Assembly (NCBI RefSeq): GCF_003721245.1
Contig: NZ_RIZG01000001.1
Location: forward strand, 558,001 to 622,000
Reading direction: 5' to 3'
DNA: 64,000 bases
Origin: Marinomonas hwangdonensis
Lineage (GTDB): Bacteria; Pseudomonadota; Gammaproteobacteria; Pseudomonadales; Marinomonadaceae
Part shown: positions 7,523 through 15,882 of the stretch, piece after piece
How the letters are laid out: the number at the start of each line of letters is the position of its first letter
Position numbering within the stretch: the first letter of the stretch is position 1
Program-made: the position numbers and the translations under genes
The notes under the pieces: model-generated
What the model was told of the DNA's origin: nothing
Seen by the model: only the letters and a program-made list of their open reading frames with translations
Databases searched by the model: none

Positions 7523-8782
7523 ATGAGTGAATCAATGACCATTGCGCTGCCTGCTGGCGCGCTAGAAGGAACCGCAGCAACCTTGTCTGAATGGCTTGTT
7601 TCTGAGGGGGCGCTGGTTAAGAAAGGCGACCCTATTTTGGAGTTGGAAACCGATAAGGTGTCGATGGAAGTGTGCGCCGAAGTAGATGGTGTGATTGCTA
7701 AAATATTAGCGGCATCCGGTGAAAACGTCGATGAAAAGACCGTTTTGGGCTATATAGAGCAGGCGTCTCAGGCATCAAAGTCGTCAGCAACAAAGGCTCA
7801 GTCTTCTGAAAAAATCAGTGAATCGACTAAATCGGCAGAAAGCGTTCATGATGATTCTGATAATGCGTCATCACGACGTCACCTGATTGGCCCTGCCGTT
7901 AGAAAACTGCTGAGACAGCATAATCTCGACATTGATCATATCCCAGGCACGGGTAAGGGCAACCGAGTGACGCGCAATGATATTTTGCAGTTTGTTCAAG
8001 ACGGCGGCGTACAGGGTATTGATGCTAACCCTGTTGAGTCCCAAAAAGGTGATGAGAAGCGTGCGAGCACGTCTGGCGGCTTAATAGGTAAAAAAATCCC
8101 TCATACCACTATGCGTAAGAAAATCGCTAGCCACATGGTGGAAAGTTTACTGCATACGTCACCCCATGTGACCAGTGTGTTTGAAATGGACATGGGGCGC
8201 ATTATAGAGCACAGAAAACAGTGCAAGATGGGCTTTGAAGAAGCCGGTGTGAAATTGACCTTTACCGCGTATTTCCTAGCCGCTAGTGCAAAGGCTATGC
8301 AAAAAGTGCCTGTTGTGAACTCGCGGTTTCATGATGATTGCTTGGAGATATTTGAAGACATCAACATCGGTGTCGGCACCGCGTTAGGGGATGATGGGCT
8401 GATTGTTCCGGTTGTGAAACAGGTACAAGAAAAGAATCTGTTTGAAATCGCCTCAGCGCTTCAACAACAAACCGATAAAGCCAGACAGGGTAAGTTGGTT
8501 GCTGCAGACATGAGAGAGGGCACGTTTACTATCTCAAATCATGGTGTGAGCGGCAGCCTATTTGCTACGCCAATTATCATTAACCAGCCTCAAGTGGCTA
8601 TTTTGGGCATTGGTAAGCTTGAAAAAAGAGTTGTGGTGGAAGAGGTGAATGGTGAAGATATCATGGTTATTCGCCCAAAATGCTATGTGTCACTCAGCAT
8701 TGATCACCGAGCTCTAGACGCCCACCAAACCAATTTATTCCTTGCGCATTTTGTTGAAGCAATAGAGAACTGGGGTAAGTAG
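7523..8782 (+). CDS. Lipoamide acyltransferase E2 of the 2-oxoacid dehydrogenase
   Basis: Core E2 subunit transferring the acyl group from lipoate to CoA, 419 residues. Residues ~1-78 are one lipoyl domain with the modified Lys in ETDKVSME. A Ser/Lys/Glu-rich linker follows, then a peripheral-subunit-binding domain (GPAVRKLLRQH to VTRNDIL, ~120-160), a second linker, and the catalytic domain from ~190. The active-site motif near the C-terminus reads DHRALDA, where most E2 proteins have DHRxxDG, so the His and Asp are kept but the Gly is Ala. I chose the ATG at 7523 because GAGGGG lies 6 bases before it. The open frame reaches back to a TTG at 7502 inside the E1 gene. Confidence 0.9.
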   Translation: MSESMTIALPAGALEGTAATLSEWLVSEGALVKKGDPILELETDKVSMEVCAEVDGVIAKILAASGENVDEKTVLGYIEQASQASKSSATKAQSSEKISESTKSAESVHDDSDNASSRRHLIGPAVRKLLRQHNLDIDHIPGTGKGNRVTRNDILQFVQDGGVQGIDANPVESQKGDEKRASTSGGLIGKKIPHTTMRKKIASHMVESLLHTSPHVTSVFEMDMGRIIEHRKQCKMGFEEAGVKLTFTAYFLAASAKAMQKVPVVNSRFHDDCLEIFEDINIGVGTALGDDGLIVPVVKQVQEKNLFEIASALQQQTDKARQGKLVAADMREGTFTISNHGVSGSLFATPIIINQPQVAILGIGKLEKRVVVEEVNGEDIMVIRPKCYVSLSIDHRALDAHQTNLFLAHFVEAIENWGK

Positions 8783-8795
8783 GGTTACATGTCAT

Positions 8796-8845
8796 AAAAA
8801 AGCGCAGACCGTCCATTTTAAGTTGGACTCACTGCGCTTTTTTTG
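8796..8845. terminator. Bidirectional terminator between E2 gene and paaX
   Basis: AAAAAGCGCAG (8797-8807) pairs with CTGCGCTTTTT from 8832 on, and an inner stem GTCCA/TGGAC closes the hairpin. T runs are present on both strands, fitting the convergent genes on either side. Confidence 0.85.
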
Positions 8846-8875
8846 TACGTGCTTTTTTTGTGCAGTTAGTGCTGC

Positions 8876-9841
8876 TCAGTCTAGTCCGCCGAAGCGTCGA
8901 TAAAAGGCTTGAGACGCTTCGGGCAGTGGTCCATTGGCCGATTCTAGGTTTTGCGCCAGCCATTGCTCCGCCGCGGGAGAGACTTTGCGGTAAATATTAC
9001 GACAAAGTTGCCGAGCGGCTCGGCCTTCCCAGTCTCCAGGTAGCAGCTCTTCGGGTAGCTGAGGGTCGCGCAGTAAGCGTTTTCTGAATTCGTGAATCAA
9101 TAAGGTTCGGGTAAGGAAGCTGGATTCAGGGTCAATCTGATCTTTTTCACTCAGCTCTTGCCAAACCGGTCGGAACAGGTCAATGAAATCTTGGTAATGT
9201 GCGCCAAGTTTGTCCAGTTCCCAGCTGTCTTTTGCTAAGGTTCGTACTTGCACCCCTGCCAGTTCTTCTTGCTGGTGGGTTTGAAAGGTGATCACCTTGT
9301 TTTGTAATCCAAGCGACGCCAGTACGGTATTCACATCGCTTAAAGTGGCGTTCGGACTGCCGATAAGGTGTCCCGTTAACACGGTAAAGCCTTGCCAATT
9401 CAACTCATCCAGCAGCTGTTTTCTCTCATCGGCGTTCAGCGTATGCGTCATGATCAAACACCAAGAGCCATCCCACACGGTTTGGTAGGGGGTGTATACG
9501 CGCCGAAACGCCTGTTCGAACTTTCTTCTACCTGATCCCGTTAGGCTGTAATAGCTTTTTCTGCCGACTTTTTCATTGGTCAGCCAGCCTTCTTGAGTCA
9601 GGCGAAAGATGGTGGTTCGCATCAGTCTTTCGTTGATGCCCATAGGTTCCAGTAGTTTGATCAAACTGCCCAGCCAGACGGTGCCACCGTGTGGTTCAAT
9701 GGTGTCGCCATACAAAGTAATAACGAGAGAAGACGCTCGAATGGGTTTTTGGTTTTTAAAGCGTGTAATGAGTGTGTCTAACGTATTAAGTTTATTCATT
9801 GTTGACTGGCGGTCCAGTGTGGTTGAGCTGTTTGTTGACAT
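8876..9841 (-). CDS. paaX: Phenylacetate pathway repressor PaaX
   Basis: Transcriptional repressor of paa genes that is released by phenylacetyl-CoA in the studied homologues. The 321-residue protein has the PaaX winged-helix N-terminal region (SLVITLYGDTIEPHGGTVWLGSLI, then NERLMRTTIFRLTQEGWL as the helix-turn-helix) and the PaaX-type central and C-terminal domains (YTPYQTVWDGSWCLIM; RTLLIHEFRKRLLRDPQLPEELLP). It follows paaY on the minus strand, 57 bases downstream, as a likely second gene of that transcript. An internal Met at residue 15 is an alternative start. Candidate operators lie before paaF and paaA. Confidence 0.93.
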   Translation of the reverse strand: MSTNSSTTLDRQSTMNKLNTLDTLITRFKNQKPIRASSLVITLYGDTIEPHGGTVWLGSLIKLLEPMGINERLMRTTIFRLTQEGWLTNEKVGRKSYYSLTGSGRRKFEQAFRRVYTPYQTVWDGSWCLIMTHTLNADERKQLLDELNWQGFTVLTGHLIGSPNATLSDVNTVLASLGLQNKVITFQTHQQEELAGVQVRTLAKDSWELDKLGAHYQDFIDLFRPVWQELSEKDQIDPESSFLTRTLLIHEFRKRLLRDPQLPEELLPGDWEGRAARQLCRNIYRKVSPAAEQWLAQNLESANGPLPEASQAFYRRFGGLD

Positions 9842-9898
9842 CTAGACCTGCTTCTAAAGAGTGCTGGGCTTGCATGTATTTAGATTGATTATACTACT

Positions 9899-10489
9899 TT
9901 ATTCATTTTTAGGTCGATGATCTTTGCGGGTCAGTGACGGTCTGTTTTCTTCCTCTGCATTAAGGGGGGAGCATTCCACCATAGACGTGAGGCAGCGTTT
10001 AGACAGTTCTATGTATTCTTGCGTGCCGGTTTGTTTCCATTTTAATTCGTCGTCGGTGACGCTGCGGACAATTTTACCGGGAGCACCCATCACGAGTGAT
10101 CTAGGTGGGCAGGTAAAACGATTTTTGATAAAGGATGCCGCGGCCACAATGGAGCCCGCGCCTATTTCAGAATAATCCATCACCACGCTGTTCATGCCGA
10201 TCAAGGCGTCTTCACCAATCACACAGCCATGCAATACCGCACCGTGACCTATGTGACCATGCTTTTTGATCAGTGTGTGGGTGTCTGAAAAACCGTGTAC
10301 CACGCAATTGTCTTGCATGTTGGATTCCTCTTCCATGGTAATACGGCCAAAATCGCCTCGTAAACACGCCCCAGGCCCAACGTAGCAACCTGGACCAATA
10401 ATCACATCACCAATGATGGTGGCGGTTGGGTGAACGTAGGCGGTAGGGTGAACCACTGGGGTCACGCCATCTATTTTGTAATAAGGCAT
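9899..10489 (-). CDS. paaY: PaaY, hexapeptide-repeat thioesterase
   Basis: Left-handed beta-helix protein of the gamma-carbonic-anhydrase type, 196 residues. In E. coli PaaY is a thioesterase that hydrolyses dead-end CoA esters such as 2-hydroxycyclohepta-1,4,6-triene-1-formyl-CoA. Hexapeptide repeats run from ~residue 15 (HPTATIIGDVIIGPGCYVG) to ~130, with the conserved LRGDFG and DNCVVHGF segments carrying the metal-site His. I start at the ATG at 10489 because the protein then begins MPYYKIDGVTPVV, colinear with E. coli PaaY. It is the first gene of the paaY-paaX unit and diverges from paaF. Confidence 0.92.
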   Translation of the reverse strand: MPYYKIDGVTPVVHPTAYVHPTATIIGDVIIGPGCYVGPGACLRGDFGRITMEEESNMQDNCVVHGFSDTHTLIKKHGHIGHGAVLHGCVIGEDALIGMNSVVMDYSEIGAGSIVAAASFIKNRFTCPPRSLVMGAPGKIVRSVTDDELKWKQTGTQEYIELSKRCLTSMVECSPLNAEEENRPSLTRKDHRPKNE

Positions 10490-10897
10490 AGTCAATCTTT
10501 CCCTTTTGTTGTTTTTGTTTTGCGTGTTGTTATTTTAACGGCATTTTGATGAAAATGCTTCTTAAAGTTGTTGTTTTGTCTTTTTTTTGTATCGTAAATT
10601 GACTTCTCAGAATCTTCTTTTTTATTAACGCTGTTAAATACCTACTTCTTATTGAGAGTGTTAACGAGATTTTACCGATTTTTCAGCGATAATTTCGATG
10701 ATTTGTTGCTATTTAGCGTTTTTATATGACCTTTTACCTAGATGTTTTTTTAATTGGAATGACGGGTAAAATAAAAAAGAGATACAAAAAAAATGTAATT
10801 TGATATTGTTTTGTATCTTATTATAGGTCATCTTTATAGCAATGCTGTGTGTTCACATTAGACAAATACCAACCAAAAAGATTGGGTGTTGAATCAA
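10490..10897. other. AT-rich divergent promoter region paaY / paaF
   Basis: About 400 bases, very rich in A and T, carrying the promoters of both paa transcripts. The only clear structure is the perfect inverted repeat at 10780-10818, about 80 bases before paaF, listed separately. I see no open frame or RNA gene. Confidence 0.6.
10780..10818. promoter_or_regulatory. Inverted repeat before paaF, candidate PaaX operator
   Basis: AGATACAAAA (10780-10789) and TTTTGTATCT (10809-10818) are perfect 10-base inverted arms with a 19-base spacer. A related element stands before paaA at 17243. Sharing of the GATACAAAAAAA half-site by two paa promoters, in a cluster carrying paaX, suggests a PaaX operator. 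It does not resemble the E. coli PaaX site closely. Confidence 0.5.
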
Positions 10898-11683
10898 ATG
10901 ACAAATAAAAATTACAAAACCTTGGTGGTTTCCGATGTTGATGAGGGGGTTCAGCTCGTACGGTTAAACCGTCCCGAAGCATTGAATGCGTTGACCACGG
11001 GCTTATTGGCTGAGCTGTCAAAGGTGATGGATGCCGCTGAAGCGTCTGATGATATTCGTGTTGTGGTGCTGACGGGGAGCGCGAAAGCGTTTGCAGCCGG
11101 TGCCGACATTAATGAAATGGCCGAACGCGACCTTGTTGGCATGTTAAATGACCCTCGACAGCAGTATTGGCAGCGAATTACACGTTTTCCTAAGCCGATC
11201 ATTGCGGCGGTAAACGGTTACTGCCTAGGCGGTGGTTGCGAATTGGCCATGCACGCCGACATCTTGATTGCAGGCAGTGATGCCCAATTTGGGCAACCAG
11301 AAATTAATCTCGGCATTATGCCAGGGGCGGGGGGAACTCAGCGTTTGCTCAAAGCCGTTGGCAAGTCACTTACCATGCAAATGGTACTCACCGGACAACC
11401 CATTCAAGCCCGACAAGCCAAAGAAGCGGGTCTTATCAGTGAAATAACTCAGCCAGAATTGACTGTCTCCAGAGCCTTAGCAATAGGTAAAGTAATCGCC
11501 AGTAAGGGCAGTTTGGCTGTGCGTCTAGCCAAAGAAGCGATCTTAAAAGGCATGGACACGGATTTAGCCACAGGGCTGCGTTTCGAGCGTTATGCCTTCA
11601 CCGTGTTGGCGGGAACGCAAGACAGAGAAGAGGGCATAGCCGCCTTCAAAGAAAAGCGTAGACCCCACTTTATCGGTCGCTAA
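10898..11683 (+). CDS. paaF: 2,3-dehydroadipyl-CoA hydratase PaaF
   Basis: Crotonase-fold enzyme hydrating 2,3-dehydroadipyl-CoA to 3-hydroxyadipyl-CoA late in the phenylacetyl-CoA route, 261 residues. The oxyanion-hole segments FAAGADINEM and NGYCLGGGCELAM, and both catalytic Glu regions (GGCELAMHAD and GQPEINLGIMPGAGGTQRL), are intact. The C-terminus FKEKRRPHFIGR is typical. The ATG at 10898 is preferred over a GTG at 10886, though neither has a strong ribosome binding site. It heads the paaFGHIJ transcript. Confidence 0.92.
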   Translation: MTNKNYKTLVVSDVDEGVQLVRLNRPEALNALTTGLLAELSKVMDAAEASDDIRVVVLTGSAKAFAAGADINEMAERDLVGMLNDPRQQYWQRITRFPKPIIAAVNGYCLGGGCELAMHADILIAGSDAQFGQPEINLGIMPGAGGTQRLLKAVGKSLTMQMVLTGQPIQARQAKEAGLISEITQPELTVSRALAIGKVIASKGSLAVRLAKEAILKGMDTDLATGLRFERYAFTVLAGTQDREEGIAAFKEKRRPHFIGR

Positions 11684-11751
11684 TCGTCTACTGGATCGAT
11701 TAACGACGTGTTTTTTGGTCGACTGTTTTTATTTTACATAGGGCAATAGCA

Positions 11752-12543
11752 ATGAACTTCGAACATATTTTGTATTCTGTGGATTCTGGCGTGGCACTGC
11801 TGAGTTTAAACCGTCCTAGTGCATTAAACAGCTTTAACGAGGCGATGCACCTTGAAGTGCAGCAAGCCCTTAAAGCCACTTTAAAAGATGAGCGCGTTAG
11901 GGTGTTGGTATTGACGGGGGAAGGGCGTGGATTTTGCGCTGGGCAAGATTTATCCGATCGCAATGTGGATCCTACGGCAGAGTCACCTGATTTAGGATTG
12001 TCGATCGAGCGATTTTACAACCCTCTCATTAAGCAATTGCAAGCCTTTCCTATGCCAGTGATTTGCGCCGTTAACGGTGTTGCCGCTGGCGCTGGTGCCA
12101 ATATTCCTTTGGCCTGTGATTTGGTGATAGCGGCGCGTTCAGCCAAGTTCATTCAAGCGTTTTGTAAGATTGGTTTGATTCCTGATTCTGGTGGTACCTG
12201 GTTTTTACCTCGTCTTGTGGGCATGGCGAGAGCAAAACAATTGGCCTTGCTGGGGGAGCCATTGATGGCGGAAAAAGCCTTGGAATGGGGCATGATTTAT
12301 CGTGTGGTAGACGACCAGGACTTGCGCGAAGAGGCGCTGACTCTGGCCCGTCACTTGGCGACTCAGCCAACTAAAGGTTTGGCCTACATTAAGCGCGCAC
12401 TGAATCAAAGTTTTGATCATGACTTTTCGACTCAGCTGGACCTTGAGCGTGATTTGCAGCGTATGGCTGGCCAGACTCAGGACTATCGTGAGGGCGTTAA
12501 AGCCTTCATGGAAAAACGCCCTGCTGAATTTAAAGGAGAGTGA
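11752..12543 (+). CDS. paaG: Ring-opening isomerase PaaG
   Basis: Crotonase-fold isomerase converting the ring 1,2-epoxide of phenylacetyl-CoA to the seven-membered oxepin-CoA, and acting again on later double bonds; 263 residues. FCAGQDLSDR and NGVAAGAGANIPLACDLVIAA are the CoA and oxyanion-hole segments. The usual second Glu of hydratases is absent, and Asp in IPDSGGTWFLPRLVG takes the catalytic place, as expected for PaaG. It is followed directly by paaH, whose ATG is 2 bases past its stop. Confidence 0.93.
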   Translation: MNFEHILYSVDSGVALLSLNRPSALNSFNEAMHLEVQQALKATLKDERVRVLVLTGEGRGFCAGQDLSDRNVDPTAESPDLGLSIERFYNPLIKQLQAFPMPVICAVNGVAAGAGANIPLACDLVIAARSAKFIQAFCKIGLIPDSGGTWFLPRLVGMARAKQLALLGEPLMAEKALEWGMIYRVVDDQDLREEALTLARHLATQPTKGLAYIKRALNQSFDHDFSTQLDLERDLQRMAGQTQDYREGVKAFMEKRPAEFKGE

Positions 12544-12545
12544 TT

Positions 12546-14087
12546 ATGGAAGCTTTAGATAAGTCAGTGGTGGTTGGGGTTATTGGGGCTGGTGCTATGG
12601 GCGCAGGTATTGCTCAAGTTGCAGCGCAAGCGGGTCATACAGTGTCACTTTACGACAATCGAGAAGGGGGCGCGGCAGCGGCCATTGCGACGATTGCCAA
12701 GCAAATGGCGAAACTGGTTGAGCGCAAAAAATTTACCGACGAAGAGGTTCAGCAAATTGTCTCGCGATTGAATGTGGTGGAGCGTCTAGAAGACTTTGCG
12801 AACGCCGGTTTAGTTGTGGAAGCCATTGTTGAAAACATAGATGTTAAAAAAGCCATTTTTAGCACGCTGGAGTCCGTCTGCGATAAACGCTGCATCTTGG
12901 CAAGCAATACCTCGTCGATTTCGATTACTCGGCTCGCGGCGGGTATGCAGCATCCTGGTCGTATGGTGGGAATGCACTTTTTTAATCCTGCTCCCATTAT
13001 GAAGTTGGTGGAAGTGATTTCTGGATTGGCTACTGAGGACGGTGTGGCTAAGTGCGTTTACAACACGGCGCTCAACTGGGGTAAAAAACCGGTTTATGCG
13101 GCGTCTACACCGGGTTTCATTGTAAACCGAGTGGCGCGCCCTTTTTATGCCGAGAGCTTTCGCTTGCGACAAGAGCAGGTGGCGGATTGTGCAACCCTTG
13201 ATGCTTTATTGCGAGACGCTGGTGGCTTTCGAATGGGGGCGTTTGAGCTGACAGATCTGATTGGTCACGACGTTAATTACGCGGTGACCTGTTCGGTATT
13301 TGATGCCTATTACGGCGATTTTCGTTTTCAGCCCTCCTTGATTCAGAAAGAGCTGGTGGATGCGGGCTATTTGGGGCGTAAAACGTCGCAAGGTTTTTAT
13401 TCCTACCGTGACGGCGACGAGAAACCCACGGCCAAGGTGACGTCGTCAACGACCTTATCTGACGATATCACAACCGAGACAGTGTGTTATGTGGCTGACG
13501 ATGTAGCGAGCTTAAAAGGCTTGGCTCAGCGTCTGACTGATGCGGGTATCACCCTACATAAGAGCGCGCAGCTTAGCCAGGGGTGTTTGAAAATTGGTCG
13601 CGCTACTGTAGCGCTCACCGATGGGCGCATGGCCTGCCAGCGTGCTGCGGAAGATCAGCTGGAACAGCTTGTTTTGGTGGATTTGGCTCTCGATTTTCAG
13701 CGTGCTGAGCGTTTGGCGGTGAGTCGTGCTGCCACCACGTCGGATGCAGCCCTGAGTGATGTTCTACGTTGTTTTGAAGCCTTGGGTATCGCGGTAAGTG
13801 AAGTGGCCGATTCGCCGGCTTTGGTTGTGATGCGCACTGTGGTGGCCTTGGCAAATGAAGCCTCCGATGCGGTACTGCAGGGCGTTGCCAGTGCTGATGG
13901 TGTGGATACGGCCATGTGCTTTGGGTTGAATTATCCCCAAGGGCCTTTGTTATGGGCAGACCGTTTGGGCGTGGAATATGTCGAAACCGTGCTGCGCCAC
14001 TTACAGCAAGCGTATGGTGAAGATCGCTACCGACCTTCTTTGTTGTTGCGCCGTATGGCGATTCAAGGAGCACGTTTCCATGACTAA
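12546..14087 (+). CDS. paaH: 3-hydroxyadipyl-CoA dehydrogenase PaaH
   Basis: NAD-dependent 3-hydroxyacyl-CoA dehydrogenase oxidising 3-hydroxyadipyl-CoA to 3-oxoadipyl-CoA, 513 residues. The Rossmann motif GAGAMGAGIAQVAAQAG starts at residue ~14, and the catalytic His lies in GMHFFNPAPIMKLVEVI (~145). Two C-terminal 3HCDH domains follow, the second ending NYPQGPLLWADRLG. I use the ATG at 12546, 7 bases after AGGAG. A GTG at 12540 would overlap paaG. The gene overlaps paaI by 8 bases. Confidence 0.93.
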   Translation: MEALDKSVVVGVIGAGAMGAGIAQVAAQAGHTVSLYDNREGGAAAAIATIAKQMAKLVERKKFTDEEVQQIVSRLNVVERLEDFANAGLVVEAIVENIDVKKAIFSTLESVCDKRCILASNTSSISITRLAAGMQHPGRMVGMHFFNPAPIMKLVEVISGLATEDGVAKCVYNTALNWGKKPVYAASTPGFIVNRVARPFYAESFRLRQEQVADCATLDALLRDAGGFRMGAFELTDLIGHDVNYAVTCSVFDAYYGDFRFQPSLIQKELVDAGYLGRKTSQGFYSYRDGDEKPTAKVTSSTTLSDDITTETVCYVADDVASLKGLAQRLTDAGITLHKSAQLSQGCLKIGRATVALTDGRMACQRAAEDQLEQLVLVDLALDFQRAERLAVSRAATTSDAALSDVLRCFEALGIAVSEVADSPALVVMRTVVALANEASDAVLQGVASADGVDTAMCFGLNYPQGPLLWADRLGVEYVETVLRHLQQAYGEDRYRPSLLLRRMAIQGARFHD

Positions 14088-14547
14088 TATGTCAATGACC
14101 GAGAAAGACGCTGCTGATCAGCTTGCCAAGCAGTGCGCACATACACTGTTCGAGCGCGATGTGGCGTCCCAGTATCTGGGTATGTCGCTGCTTTTTTCTG
14201 CCCCTGGCCAGTCCACTGTACAGATGAAAGTGGATCACTTTATGTTGCAAGGGCACAAAACCTGCCATGGCGGGTATTTATTTACCTTAGCCGATTCGGC
14301 TTTTGCTTTTGCTTGCAATACTTACGACCAACCAACGGTCGCCCAAGGCTGTTCAATTGATTATGTGGCGCCTGCCTATTTCGGTGATCTTTTGACCGCC
14401 CATTGCGTTGAAAAGAGTCGCGGTGGTCGTACGGGCAATTACGACGTCGAAATTCGCAATCAAGACGCACAACTCATCGCACTTTTTCACGGTAAATCCT
14501 ATCGCCTAAATGGTGAGATTCTTTCAAAGGAGAACGCAAATGACTGA
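14080..14547 (+). CDS. paaI: Hydroxyphenylacetyl-CoA thioesterase PaaI
   Basis: Hotdog-fold thioesterase of 155 residues that rescues CoA from hydroxylated phenylacetyl-CoA side products. The family segment CHGGYLFTLADSAFAFACN (~residues 53-72) includes the catalytic Asp, and the substrate-loop region VEKSRGGRTGNYDVEIRNQ is present. The ATG at 14080 has AAGGAG 9 bases before it and overlaps the end of paaH by 8 bases. The same open frame extends 34 codons further upstream within paaH without any ribosome binding site. It overlaps paaJ by 8 bases. Confidence 0.92.
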   Translation: MTNMSMTEKDAADQLAKQCAHTLFERDVASQYLGMSLLFSAPGQSTVQMKVDHFMLQGHKTCHGGYLFTLADSAFAFACNTYDQPTVAQGCSIDYVAPAYFGDLLTAHCVEKSRGGRTGNYDVEIRNQDAQLIALFHGKSYRLNGEILSKENAND

Positions 14548-15751
14548 TGCCCTAATTATAGACGCTATTCGTACCCCTATTGGTCGCTATGGCGGTGCAC
14601 TGTCGAGCGTAAGAGCGGATGATTTGGGGGCCATTCCTATCAAGGTATTGATGGAGCGTAATCCAACGGTGGACTGGTCAAACGTCGACGATGTCTTGTA
14701 CGGCTGTGCTAACCAAGCCGGTGAGGACAACCGTAACGTAGCGCGTATGTCAGCACTGTTGTCGGGGTTGCCTACTAGCGTTCCTGGCTCAACGATTAAC
14801 CGCTTATGCGGATCGGGGATGGATGCGGTCGGTGCGGCGGCCAGGGCGATTCGCGCCGGTGAAGCGGGGCTAATGATTGCGGGCGGTGTTGAATCTATGT
14901 CACGTGCGCCTTTTGTGGTGGGTAAAGCCGATCAGGCGTTTTCACGTCAGGCAAATATGTTTGATACCACGATAGGTTGGCGTTTTGTTAATACACTGAT
15001 GGCGAATCAGTTTGGTGTGCATTCTATGCCTGAAACCGCCGAAAACGTGGCTGAGGAATTTTCTATTTCTCGCGAAGACCAAGATAAGTTTGCCCTGCGC
15101 AGTCAGCAAAAAACCGCTGTTGCGCAGGAAAGCGGCCGTCTTGCGCGCGAGATTACGCCGGTGGTGATTTCTCAGCGTAAAGGCGATCCGCTGGTGGTCA
15201 GCCAAGACGAGCATCCACGTGCAGATACCAGTTTGGCAACGCTGGCGAAATTAGCGACGCCGTTTCGTCATGACGGAAAAGGTACTGTCACGGCGGGCAA
15301 TGCCTCAGGCGTAAACGACGGTGCGTGTGCCTTGTTATTGGCAAGCGAAGAAGCGGCAGCGACCTACGGTTTAAAAGCACGCGGTAGAGTGCTGGGCATG
15401 GCGGCTGCGGGTGTTGAACCTCGTATCATGGGGATAGGGCCAGCCCCAGCGACAAAAAAGGTGTTGGCTCAAGTGGGATTGACGCTAGCAGATATGGACG
15501 TGATTGAGCTCAACGAGGCCTTCGCTTCTCAGGGGCTTGCCGTGCTGAGAGAGCTTGGCTTGGCCGATGACGATGCGCGAGTGAATCCAAATGGTGGCGC
15601 GATTGCCTTAGGTCATCCGCTTGGTATGAGTGGCGCGCGATTAGTCACTACTGCTTTAAACGAGCTAGAAATCAAACAAAAGCGCTACGCTTTGTGCACC
15701 ATGTGTATTGGTGTCGGTCAAGGTATTGCGATTGTGATTGAGCGACTCTAG
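14540..15751 (+). CDS. paaJ: 3-oxoadipyl-CoA thiolase PaaJ
   Basis: Thiolase cleaving 3-oxoadipyl-CoA to succinyl-CoA and acetyl-CoA, and also acting on 3-oxo-5,6-dehydrosuberyl-CoA; 403 residues. The nucleophilic Cys is in INRLCGSGMDAV (~residue 90). The His and second Cys sites are [18 protein letters not shown] and CTMCIGVGQG. The ATG at 14540 follows AAAGGAG and gives a start MTDALIIDAIRTP typical for the PcaF/PaaJ group. The close match to PcaF thiolases means it could also serve beta-ketoadipate metabolism, but context argues for the paa route. Confidence 0.92.
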   Translation: MTDALIIDAIRTPIGRYGGALSSVRADDLGAIPIKVLMERNPTVDWSNVDDVLYGCANQAGEDNRNVARMSALLSGLPTSVPGSTINRLCGSGMDAVGAAARAIRAGEAGLMIAGGVESMSRAPFVVGKADQAFSRQANMFDTTIGWRFVNTLMANQFGVHSMPETAENVAEEFSISREDQDKFALRSQQKTAVAQESGRLAREITPVVISQRKGDPLVVSQDEHPRADTSLATLAKLATPFRHDGKGTVTAGNASGVNDGACALLLASEEAAATYGLKARGRVLGMAAAGVEPRIMGIGPAPATKKVLAQVGLTLADMDVIELNEAFASQGLAVLRELGLADDDARVNPNGGAIALGHPLGMSGARLVTTALNELEIKQKRYALCTMCIGVGQGIAIVIERL

Positions 15752-15820
15752 TCACAGTCAAGCGGTAAAGCAAAAGCAACAAATACCTCTAAAAAAACCA
15801 AGAATAAGTAACTAGCGAAT

Positions 15821-15851
15821 GTGGTTGTGGCAGCGCCTGTGTTGCAACCAC
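15821..15851 (+). terminator. Weak hairpin between paaJ and paaK
   Basis: GTGGTTG (15821-15827) pairs with CAACCAC (15845-15851), followed by only a short T stretch. It may reduce read-through from paaJ into paaK or act as a processing site. Confidence 0.35.
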
Positions 15852-15882
15852 TTTCATTGAATAATAATAAAAGAGAGATGAC

